Positions 1-5,959 of a stretch of 9,350 bases of DNA are shown one piece after another. Position 1 is the stretch's first letter. Every line of letters starts with the position of its first letter. Position numbers and translations under genes: made by a program. The notes under the pieces are model-generated. The model saw only the letters and a program-made list of their open reading frames with translations, searched no databases and was not told where the DNA came from. Origin of the DNA: an uncultured Holophagales bacterium (GTDB taxonomy: Bacteria > Acidobacteriota > Thermoanaerobaculia > UBA5066); contig CALMDF010000044.1 in assembly GCA_937864895.1 (NCBI GenBank), forward strand, positions 1 to 9,350, read 5' to 3'.

Positions 1-406
1 GGATGTTCCGGCTCAGCGGGACGAGGAAGTGCCCCGCGTCGAGAATGAACGCCTCGTCGATCTTCCAGGAGATCCACGCGTCCTGGATGACGAACCCGGT
101 GCTCGTCTGCTTCACGCCGGTGGCCGGGTTGACCTTCCCGAGGTTCCCGCTGTCGGTCTGGAAGAAGAAGGTGACGTCTTTTGCGACCTGGCCGCCCACG
201 AGGAGGCGCGCGCGGCGGACGAAGAGGTTCTGGGCCGTCCCGCCCGTCGTGGCGCTCTGGGTCCAGTCGGCCCAGCCCTGGAACTGGAACCCGAACTTGA
301 AGTTGACGTTGTCGTTGACCTTGATGACGGCCTGGGCCTCGGCGGCCGCGGGCGCCAGGAGGGCGGCGAGGGCGAGGGCCACGAGGGCGCGGCGGGCGGT
401 CTTCAC
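1..406 (-). CDS. Porin_O_P-like outer-membrane porin, N-terminal part (runs off the left edge)
   Basis: Probable outer-membrane beta-barrel channel for small anions. Only the first 135 codons are present; the 3' end lies outside the window. The GTG start at 406 is chosen because a purine-rich AGGAGAGG site lies just upstream and because it opens a clear signal peptide: a short basic n-region (MKTARR), an Ala/Leu core and a likely cleavage after AEA or AQA (residues 24-26). The mature part shows alternating aromatic/polar strands (FKFGFQFQGWADW), then FVRRARLLVGGQVAKDVTFFFQTD at about 62-85 in pieces typical of the family, then IQDAWISWK and a GHFLVPLSRN segment. The RRARL...G motif followed by a DAW strand and a G-F-x-x-P-x-S segment resembles the phosphate-selective porin O/P family. 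The start lies 8 bases after the permease stop, so the two are almost certainly co-transcribed, which suggests passage of lactate or another organic acid. True substrate unknown. Confidence 0.82.
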   Translation of the reverse strand, partial: MKTARRALVALALAALLAPAAAEAQAVIKVNDNVNFKFGFQFQGWADWTQSATTGGTAQNLFVRRARLLVGGQVAKDVTFFFQTDSGNLGKVNPATGVKQTSTGFVIQDAWISWKIDEAFILDAGHFLVPLSRNI

Positions 407-414
407 GCCTCTCC

Positions 415-2115
415 TCACTTCGCCACCGCCGAGACGGTCGGGATCATCCAGGGGAAGACGTAGGCCTGCAGAAAGACGAGGACCCCGACGAGGCACGCCA
501 GGACGATCGAGTGCCAGAAGACGTAGCGGAGGATGACGCCCTCCTGCCCCTGCTGGTTCGTCGCGACGCTCGCGACGACGATGCTCTGGGCGTCGATCAT
601 CTTGCCCATGACGCCGCCGCTGCTGTTGGCCGCGGCCGCGAGGACCGGGCTGATGCCGAGCTTCTCGGCGCTGATCATCTGGAGGCCGCCAAAGAGGACG
701 TTCGAGGAGGTGTCGCTGCCCGTCAGTGCGACGCCGAGCCAGCCGAGGAGAGGAGAGAAGAAGGGGAAGAGGAGGCCGGTCGAGGCGAAGGCGAGGCCCA
801 TGGTCGCGTCGAGGCCCGCGTAGCGCGTCGAGAAGCCGAGCGCGAGCATGGCGCCGATGGTCAGGAGGGAGATCCTGACCCTCATCAGCGTCCCCCAGAA
901 GATCACCGCGAGCTCCTTGAAGGAGAAGCCGAGGAGGAGACCGCTCGCGATGCCGGAGAGAAGCAGGCTCGTTCCGGTGGCCGAGAGCCAGTTGAACGAG
1001 AAGACGGCCTCTTCCGGCTTCTCGGCCTTGACGACGGGCGGGGCCTTGATGACGGCCTTGTGGAGGTCCGGGACCTCCCACTTCACCATCGAGACGCCCT
1101 CGAGGAAGTTCGGGGATTCCTTCTTGCCGCCGTTGAGGACGTCCTTGACCTGCGGGAGGCCCCACGCGAAGACGAAGACGGAGAGCATGATCCAGGGCAT
1201 CCAGGCCATCAGCGCCCGCTTCGGCGTGTGGATGGGCCGGTTCGCGGCCTCGCTCGCCCGCTCCTCGTGGTTCTCGTGCGCGAAGCTCCAGGTCTTCTTC
1301 GGCTGCCAGAACTTCAGGAGGAGGACCGTCGCCCCCATCGAGACGATGGCGCCGGCGATGTCGACGACCCAGGGGCCGTGATAGTTGCTGACGAGGAACT
1401 GCGTGATGGCGAAGCTGAGGCCCGAGGTGAGGCAGGCGGGCCAGACTTCCCACATCGCCTTGCGGCCGGCCATCGCCCAGACGAGCCAGAAGGGAATGAG
1501 GAGGGAGAAGAACGGGAGCTGCCGGCCGACCATGGCGGAAAGGTCGAGGACGTCGAGGCCCGTGACCGACGCCAGGACGACGATCGGCGTCCCGAGCGCG
1601 CCGTAGGCGACCGGGGCGGTGTTCCCGATCAGCGCGACGCCCGCCGCCAGCAGGGGCCGGAAGCCGAGCCCGATGAGCATCGCCGCCGAGATCGCGACCG
1701 GAGTGCCGAAGCCCGCGGCGCCCTCGATGAACGCGCCGAAGGAGAAGGCGATCAGGAGCGCCTGGATCCGGCGGTCGTCGGCGAGCCCCGCGACGGTGTG
1801 CTTGACCACCTCGAAGTCCCCCGACTTCACGGTGAGGTCGTAGACGAAGATCGCGCAGAGGACGATCCAGCCGATCGGGAAGAGGCCGTAGGCCGCCCCG
1901 TACACGGCCGACGTGAGAGCCAGCTTCGTCGGCATCCCGTAGACGAAGATCGCGACCCCGAGGGAGGTCGCGAGGCCCAGGAGCGCCGCCTTGTGCGCCT
2001 TCACGTGGAAGAACGCGAGCAGGCCGAGCAGCACTACCACCGGGAGCGCCGCCACGAGGGCCGAAAGCAGGAGATTTCCTGCCACCGGGGTGTATATCTG
2101 GGTCCAGGTCAACAT
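415..2115 (-). CDS. lctP: L-lactate permease, LctP/LldP family
   Basis: Inner-membrane carrier importing lactate (in characterised members with protons; glycolate is also carried by E. coli relatives). The 566-residue length matches the family (about 550). It is hydrophobic throughout with many membrane segments. Family signatures are visible: [14 protein letters not shown] at the N-terminus; [10 protein letters not shown] near 77; [17 protein letters not shown] at 126-142; [14 protein letters not shown] near 165-178; [11 protein letters not shown] at 466-476; and [16 protein letters not shown] at 497-512. A hydrophilic loop at about 275-300 and another near 328-370 are also usual for the family. 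The ATG at 2115 has a strong AGGAGG (2126-2121) 5 bases upstream. It is the first gene of a transcription unit with the porin 8 bases downstream. The response-regulator gene ends 175 bases upstream, with palindromes between, so its own promoter is likely, although read-through is possible. lldP is the equivalent name. Confidence 0.95.
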   Translation of the reverse strand: MLTWTQIYTPVAGNLLLSALVAALPVVVLLGLLAFFHVKAHKAALLGLATSLGVAIFVYGMPTKLALTSAVYGAAYGLFPIGWIVLCAIFVYDLTVKSGDFEVVKHTVAGLADDRRIQALLIAFSFGAFIEGAAGFGTPVAISAAMLIGLGFRPLLAAGVALIGNTAPVAYGALGTPIVVLASVTGLDVLDLSAMVGRQLPFFSLLIPFWLVWAMAGRKAMWEVWPACLTSGLSFAITQFLVSNYHGPWVVDIAGAIVSMGATVLLLKFWQPKKTWSFAHENHEERASEAANRPIHTPKRALMAWMPWIMLSVFVFAWGLPQVKDVLNGGKKESPNFLEGVSMVKWEVPDLHKAVIKAPPVVKAEKPEEAVFSFNWLSATGTSLLLSGIASGLLLGFSFKELAVIFWGTLMRVRISLLTIGAMLALGFSTRYAGLDATMGLAFASTGLLFPFFSPLLGWLGVALTGSDTSSNVLFGGLQMISAEKLGISPVLAAAANSSGGVMGKMIDAQSIVVASVATNQQGQEGVILRYVFWHSIVLACLVGVLVFLQAYVFPWMIPTVSAVAK

Positions 2116-2117
2116 CT

Positions 2118-2157
2118 GCCCCTCCTCATCCCTACTGGGTATGCCTAAGGATGAGGA
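2118..2157 (-). promoter_or_regulatory. Leader hairpin overlapping the permease ribosome-binding site
   Basis: Read on the minus strand, the permease leader contains TCCTCATCC (2157-2149), a 17-base loop (2148-2132) and the exact complement GGATGAGGA (2131-2123), followed by GGGGCAG and the ATG at 2115. The second arm covers AGGA of the AGGAGG Shine-Dalgarno. If the transcript starts upstream of 2157, folding would hide the ribosome site; opening it would permit translation. The inverted repeat is seen directly; its regulatory role is inference. The transcription start is unknown. Confidence 0.5.
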
Positions 2158-2161
2158 AGAC

Positions 2162-2175
2162 TGTACCTAGGTACA
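2162..2175. promoter_or_regulatory. 14-bp perfect palindrome, candidate operator for the permease promoter
   Basis: TGTACCTAGGTACA is a perfect palindrome centred 54 bases upstream of the permease start. It contains TACCTAG and, overlapping it in reverse, CTAGGTA; the same heptamer class appears at 2208-2214 and 5329-5335. A perfect palindrome in an AT-rich spacer at this distance suits a dimeric regulator near the promoter. I could not identify convincing -35 or -10 boxes. The binding protein is unknown; the adjacent NarL/FixJ-type regulator is the first candidate. Confidence 0.45.
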
Positions 2176-2194
2176 ATGATGAAACTGCATCATT
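2175..2194. repeat. 7-bp inverted repeat with 6-base loop, upstream of the permease
   Basis: AATGATG (2175-2181) and CATCATT (2188-2194) are exact reverse complements separated by AAACTG. It abuts the 14-bp palindrome. It could be a second protein site or simply a small stem-loop; it lacks a following T-run in either direction, so it is not a standard terminator. Confidence 0.35.
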
Positions 2195-2205
2195 TTCTTG
2201 GTATT

Positions 2206-2214
2206 TTTACTTAG
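2206..2214 (-). promoter_or_regulatory. Copy of the CTAAGTAAA motif shared with the lut/kinase promoter region
   Basis: On the minus strand these nine bases read CTAAGTAAA, identical to 5329-5337 in the other intergenic region, where the same nine bases form one arm of a long palindrome. It lies 91-99 bases upstream of the permease start. Possible shared regulator half-site; inference only. Confidence 0.35.
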
Positions 2215-2290
2215 CCACTCCTTCCGGGAGGAGCGGGCTGGAATCGGCTGCCCCTTGCCCAGGCGCCGCAGCGGCACGGCCGGGGATGCG

Positions 2291-2938
2291 TCAGGCCGTC
2301 GCGAGACCCTCGCGGATGGCGAAGCGAGTCAGCTCGGCGGCCGAGTGGATCTCGAGCTTGTTCATGAGGTTCTGCTTGTGGACCTCGACTGTCTTCACGC
2401 TGATCGTGAGCTCCCGGGCGATCTCCCGGGGACGCATGCCGCCCGCCAGGAGCGTCAGGACCTGCCGCTCGCGCGGGGTCAGCGACGCGAGGGACGGGGC
2501 GCCCGGCGCCGCCGTCCGGCGGACGAGCTCCTCGACGACGAGGCCGGCGATCGAGGGGCTGAGGTAGGTCTTCCCCTGAAGGGTCGTCCGAATCGCCAGG
2601 GCCAGCTCCTCGAAGGCCCCGTCCTTGAGGACGTAGCCGAGCGCGCCGGCGCGAAGGACCTCGGCGACGAAGCGCCGGTCCGCGTACATCGAGAGCGCAA
2701 CGATCCGCGTGGCGGGCAGCTCGGCGAGGATGAGGCGCGTCGCCTCGACACCGTTCAGCTCGGGCATCGCGATGTCCATGACGACGACGTCGGGCCGGAG
2801 GAGGCGCGCCTGGGAGACCGCCTCCCGGCCGTCCGCCGCCTCCCCGACCACCTGCATCTCGGCCTGCTGGGCGAGGAGGGTCCGCAGGCCCTCGCGGACG
2901 ATCCGGTGGTCGTCCACCAGGAGGATGGTCGTGCTCAT
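2291..2938 (-). CDS. NarL/FixJ-family response regulator
   Basis: Cytoplasmic DNA-binding response regulator of 215 residues, the normal size for the family. Receiver domain about 4-120: the acidic pair D9/D10, the phospho-acceptor D55 in VVVMDIAMPE, S83 in ALSMY and the conserved K105 in VLKDG. A linker follows (about 121-149), then a LuxR-type helix-turn-helix at about 152-210 with LTPRERQVLTLLAGG, the recognition-helix region ISVKTVEVHKQNLMNKL and a hydrophobic end. The ATG at 2938 overlaps the TGA of the upstream kinase gene (ATGA), so the pair is translationally coupled, and GGGAGAGGGAG lies directly upstream. The kinase is its evident partner. Its position between the permease and lut genes makes those genes likely targets (inference). 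NarL-type regulators usually bind inverted heptamers, and such a heptamer pair exists in both adjoining spacers. Confidence 0.95.
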   Translation of the reverse strand: MSTTILLVDDHRIVREGLRTLLAQQAEMQVVGEAADGREAVSQARLLRPDVVVMDIAMPELNGVEATRLILAELPATRIVALSMYADRRFVAEVLRAGALGYVLKDGAFEELALAIRTTLQGKTYLSPSIAGLVVEELVRRTAAPGAPSLASLTPRERQVLTLLAGGMRPREIARELTISVKTVEVHKQNLMNKLEIHSAAELTRFAIREGLATA

Positions 2939-5304
2939 TCTCCCTCTCCCGCAGCCTCGGTCCGGTAAGGTAGCACGAGCGTGACGGCCGTCCCCTCCCC
3001 GGGGGCGGACCGGATCGACACGCTCCCGCCGAGATCGTCGAATCGCTCCTGGATGCTGAAGAGACCGAAGCTCCGCCGCTCGTCCGGAGGGGCCGCGGAC
3101 GGCTCGAAGCCACGTCCGTCGTCGCTCACGGTCGCCTCGACCGCGTCCTCGCGCCAGCGCAGGAGGACGCCGGCGCTCCCCGCGCCGGCGTGCTTGACGA
3201 CGTTCAGGAGAAGCTCGCGAACGGCCGAAAAGACGAGGAAGCGGCGCTCCTCTCCGATCTCCCTCGGCTCGCCTTCGCTCACGAACCGGAAGGCGAGGGC
3301 GTGCCGCTCCTCGAAGCTCTCCCCAAGCCACTCGAGCGCGGCCTCGAGTCCGAGCTGGTAGAGGATCGGGGGGCTCAGCTCCCAGGTCAGGGCCCGCGTC
3401 TCGCGCACCGCCTCGCCCACGAGCGCGTGCACGGCCTCGAGGTCGGGCGCGAAGGGCGTCCCCTTCGCCTGCTGGCGGAGCGCGCCGAGCCGGACCTTCC
3501 CCATCGAGAGGGTGGCGCCGAGCCCGTCGTGGAGCTGGGCGGCGATCGTCCGCCTCTCCCGCTCCTCCACGCGCGTCAGCTCCGCCGCGAGCCCCCGGAG
3601 CTTCCTCCGGGTGCCGTCGAGCTTCTCCGCCATCCGGCGCCGCTCGCTGATGTCCTGGACGATCCCCTCGTAGTGGTCGAGGCGCCCCGTCTCGTCCCGG
3701 ACGGCGCGCGCGTTCTCGAGGACCCAGATCAGCTCGCCGTCCTTCCGCCGCACCTGCGACTCGAAGCCGCGGACCTCCTCCCGCGTGGAGAGCGCCTCCT
3801 CGAACCGCTCGCGGCTCGCCGGGTCGACGTAGAAGTCGCGGCGGATGTCCCGCACCGCGGCGATCATCTCGGCCGGAGATCGGTAGCCGGCCATCTCCGC
3901 GAGGGCGGGGTTGACGGTCGCGAAGCGGCCCGAGGGGGTCGACTGGTAGATCCCCTCCGCCGCGTTCTCGAAGATGCTCCTGAGGTTCGCCTCCGCCACG
4001 CGGAGGGCCCGCTCCGTCCGCTCGCGCTCCACGATGTCCCGCCGCCGCTCCTCGTTCGCCCGCGAGAGCTCCTCGGAGCGGACGCGGATCGTCTCCTCGA
4101 GCCGCTCCTGGTGCTCGCGCAGCGCCTGCTCCGCGAGCTTCCTCCGGCTGATGTTGAGCGCGAGGACGGCGTTCAGGACGCCGAGGAGGATGAGCGCGCC
4201 GGCGCCCCCGAGGAAGACTGACCGGTACCGTGCGAAGTTGGACTCGGGGAGGTTCACGACCTCGCTCCCCGCCGGCAGGCGCGAGACCGGGATCCCCCAG
4301 CGGACGAGCTGGTCGTTGTCGAAGAGGTACCGCCCCGGGAGGTCCCTCACGACCGGGATCGACGCCGGCGCCTCGCCTCGGAGGACGCGGAGCGCGATCT
4401 TCCCGGCCGTCTCGCCCTGGTCGAAGCCGCTCGTCAACTTCCCGCCGACGAGCCCGAGGCCGAGGTTGAAGTCCCACGCGCCGTAGACGGGGACGCTCGA
4501 CGCTTCGGAGACGAAACGCATGCTCTCGTCGTACCCGAAGACCGTCCCGTCCGCGTCTCGCGAGAAGAAGGTGAAGAAGACGAGGCTCCTCGGCGGGAGC
4601 GCCCGGAGCCTCTCGAGGAGCTTCGGCATCGGCAGGCCGTCGAGCGGCTCGAGCGGGACGCGCTTCCAGGACGGCCCGAGCTCGGCGAGCCGGGCCCTCA
4701 CGACGAGCCCCGTCTCGGTGTCGTCGTTCACGACGTAGATACGCCGCGTTCCCGGGTGGAGAGAGAGGGCCGTCTCGAGGCTCGCGCCGAGGTCCGCGTC
4801 CTCGCTCACGCCGGTGAAGAGCGCCTTCCCCCTCAGCCTCTCCTCCCGGAAGTAGTTCACGCCGCAGAAGACGACCGGGGCGCCCGGGAAGACGTCGTCG
4901 CGGTGCTCGACGAGGAAGTCGAGCGCGCGGTCGTCCACGGCCACGACGAGGTCGATGCGGTGATCGGCGTACTTCCGCCGGTAGACCTCCGGGAGCTGCG
5001 CGACGTGGTCGGCCTCCCAGAAGCGCTTCGTGTCCATGTACTCGACGAAGACGTTCTCGACGCCGAGGACCGGCTCCAGGACCGAGGTGATACCCCGATG
5101 CTCGTCGTCGGCCCACTTGTAGCCCTTGTAGTAGGAGTGGAGGACGAGGACGCTGTGGCCGGAGGCGGCGTCCGGCGCCGCCCACGCCCGGAGCGACGGC
5201 CCGGCGACGATCGCCAGAGCGGCTACGAGGACGCGCCGGCGTCTCCCCCCTCCCCGCCGGAAGCGGAAGGACCACGGCCGGTTCGGGCCGGGGATTTCGC
5301 CCAC
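2935..5304 (-). CDS. Membrane sensor histidine kinase with ABC-substrate-binding-like sensor and PAS domain
   Basis: 789-residue inner-membrane sensor kinase, partner of the overlapping response regulator. Order: basic n-region and hydrophobic segment (about 24-43, ending AWAAP, possibly cleaved or an anchor); extracytoplasmic region about 48-355 beginning SVLVLHSYYKGYKWADD and resembling the ABC_sub_bind family of periplasmic binding proteins; a membrane helix about 361-384; a charged, probably coiled-coil linker about 386-440; a PAS domain with its C-terminal motif about 440-555; HisKA_3 about 580-650 with H592 in AAQLHDGLGATL; and a HATPase domain with N-box RELLLNVVKHAG (about 696-707), G1 SDDGRGF (727-733) and G2 SFGLFSIQERF. 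The residue 5 after the histidine is Ala, not the Gln of the HDxxxQ motif. The GTG start at 5304 is the only reasonable one: an in-frame stop lies four codons upstream. No strong Shine-Dalgarno is seen. Ligand unproven; lactate or another organic acid is suggested by the neighbours. Confidence 0.93.
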   Translation of the reverse strand: MGEIPGPNRPWSFRFRRGGGRRRRVLVAALAIVAGPSLRAWAAPDAASGHSVLVLHSYYKGYKWADDEHRGITSVLEPVLGVENVFVEYMDTKRFWEADHVAQLPEVYRRKYADHRIDLVVAVDDRALDFLVEHRDDVFPGAPVVFCGVNYFREERLRGKALFTGVSEDADLGASLETALSLHPGTRRIYVVNDDTETGLVVRARLAELGPSWKRVPLEPLDGLPMPKLLERLRALPPRSLVFFTFFSRDADGTVFGYDESMRFVSEASSVPVYGAWDFNLGLGLVGGKLTSGFDQGETAGKIALRVLRGEAPASIPVVRDLPGRYLFDNDQLVRWGIPVSRLPAGSEVVNLPESNFARYRSVFLGGAGALILLGVLNAVLALNISRRKLAEQALREHQERLEETIRVRSEELSRANEERRRDIVERERTERALRVAEANLRSIFENAAEGIYQSTPSGRFATVNPALAEMAGYRSPAEMIAAVRDIRRDFYVDPASRERFEEALSTREEVRGFESQVRRKDGELIWVLENARAVRDETGRLDHYEGIVQDISERRRMAEKLDGTRRKLRGLAAELTRVEERERRTIAAQLHDGLGATLSMGKVRLGALRQQAKGTPFAPDLEAVHALVGEAVRETRALTWELSPPILYQLGLEAALEWLGESFEERHALAFRFVSEGEPREIGEERRFLVFSAVRELLLNVVKHAGAGSAGVLLRWREDAVEATVSDDGRGFEPSAAPPDERRSFGLFSIQERFDDLGGSVSIRSAPGEGTAVTLVLPYRTEAAGEGE

Positions 5305-5395
5305 GCCCCGAGTTTACCCTAGAAATTTCTAAGTAAATTCATTTAGTCTTGCGCGTGGCCCACCGGGGCGGGGCTCCGGGGCCGAGGAGGTCGCG
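5305..5395. promoter_or_regulatory. Divergent promoter region between the kinase and lutC, with a long palindrome
   Basis: A 91-base spacer whose left half (5311-5349) is strikingly AT-rich against GC-rich surroundings, as expected of a promoter. At its centre TAGAAATTTCTA (5320-5331) is a perfect 12-bp palindrome. Allowing one extra C and one mismatch, the symmetry extends over 5313-5337, with outer arms TTTAC and GTAAA. The right arm contains CTAAGTA (reverse of TACTTAG). The palindrome lies 9-33 bases before the kinase start and 59-83 bases before lutC, so a bound protein could control both directions and would probably repress, or autoregulate, the kinase operon. The right half is GC-rich and ends in the lutC ribosome site AGGAGG (5385-5390). 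No -35/-10 pair could be assigned with confidence. Confidence 0.55.
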
Positions 5396-5959
5396 ATGTT
5401 CGAGACGTTTCGGGCACGTGCCGAGGCCGTCAGCGCGGAGGTCCACCGGGCGGGGACGCCTGGCGAGGCGCTCCGCCTCGTCGAGGAGCTCCTCGCCGGC
5501 GAAGGCGTCGCGGGACCTTCCGGCGCCCGGGCCGTCTGGGCCGCGGGGCCGCTCGCCGCATCCCTCGACCGGGAGCGCCTCGCGCGGGAGCTTCCCGGCC
5601 TCACGTTCGACGTGACGCGCGAGGCCGCGGCCGCGAGCCGCGTCGGCGTCAGCGAGATGGAGTGGGGGCTCGCCGACACCGGCACGGTCGTCCAGGACGC
5701 GACCGACCCCGCCCTGAGGCTCGTCTCGACGCTCCCGGAGGTCCACGTCGCGCTCCTCCCCGCGGATCGCATCCTCCCCTCTCTCGCCGACGTCCTCCCG
5801 AAGCTCGATCCCCGGACGGCGCCCTACATCTCGTTCGTCACCGGCCCGAGCCGGACGGCCGACATCGAGAGGGTCCTGACGATCGGGGCCCACGGGCCCG
5901 TGAGGCTCGTCGTCGTCGTCCACGGCGAAGCCGCCGCCGGCGCGGAGGTGGCGTCGTGA
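5396..5959 (+). CDS. lutC: LutC-type lactate utilisation protein (LUD domain)
   Basis: Component of the LutABC L-lactate oxidation complex, which converts L-lactate to pyruvate in the cytoplasm. The 187-residue protein is a single LUD domain, slightly short for LutC (usually about 200-240). Visible family features: VGVSEMEWGLADTGTVV at 83-99, then STLPEVHVALLPADRILPSLADVLP at about 111-135 in the usual order, and FVTGPSRTADIERVLTIGAHGP at about 147-168, which is the C-terminal LutC/YkgG signature. The first 75 residues are poorly conserved helix. The ATG has AGGAGG (5385-5390) five bases upstream. The stop overlaps the GTG start of the next gene (GTGA), so the two are translationally coupled. 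The precise role of LutC is not settled in characterised systems. Alternative name for homologues: LldG/YkgG. Confidence 0.92.
   Translation: MFETFRARAEAVSAEVHRAGTPGEALRLVEELLAGEGVAGPSGARAVWAAGPLAASLDRERLARELPGLTFDVTREAAAASRVGVSEMEWGLADTGTVVQDATDPALRLVSTLPEVHVALLPADRILPSLADVLPKLDPRTAPYISFVTGPSRTADIERVLTIGAHGPVRLVVVVHGEAAAGAEVAS

Noticed and set aside
511..2148. A 545-residue plus-strand open frame across the permease gene
   Set aside because: Translation is Arg/Glu/Asp/Gly low-complexity; the minus-strand frame is a clear, full-length lactate permease.
2162..2175. Palindrome as a GntR/LldR-type operator
   Set aside because: It lacks the GT-N3-AC core spacing usual for FadR/LldR-type sites, and no GntR-family gene is in the window.
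2208..2214. Heptamer as a true NarL site (TACYYMT-like)
   Set aside because: The last base is G rather than T, so it does not match the NarL consensus; only the general inverted-heptamer style is similar.
2218..2233. CTCCT-TCCGGG-AGGAG hairpin as terminator of the response regulator gene
   Set aside because: Stem is only 5 bp and no T-run follows on the minus strand; termination there is not supported.
2291..5275. Response regulator fused to a long upstream extension (994 residues)
   Set aside because: The extra part is an out-of-frame reading of the kinase gene, rich in Arg/Gly/Pro/Ala. The ATG at 2938 has a ribosome site and the usual ATGA overlap, and gives a family-length protein.
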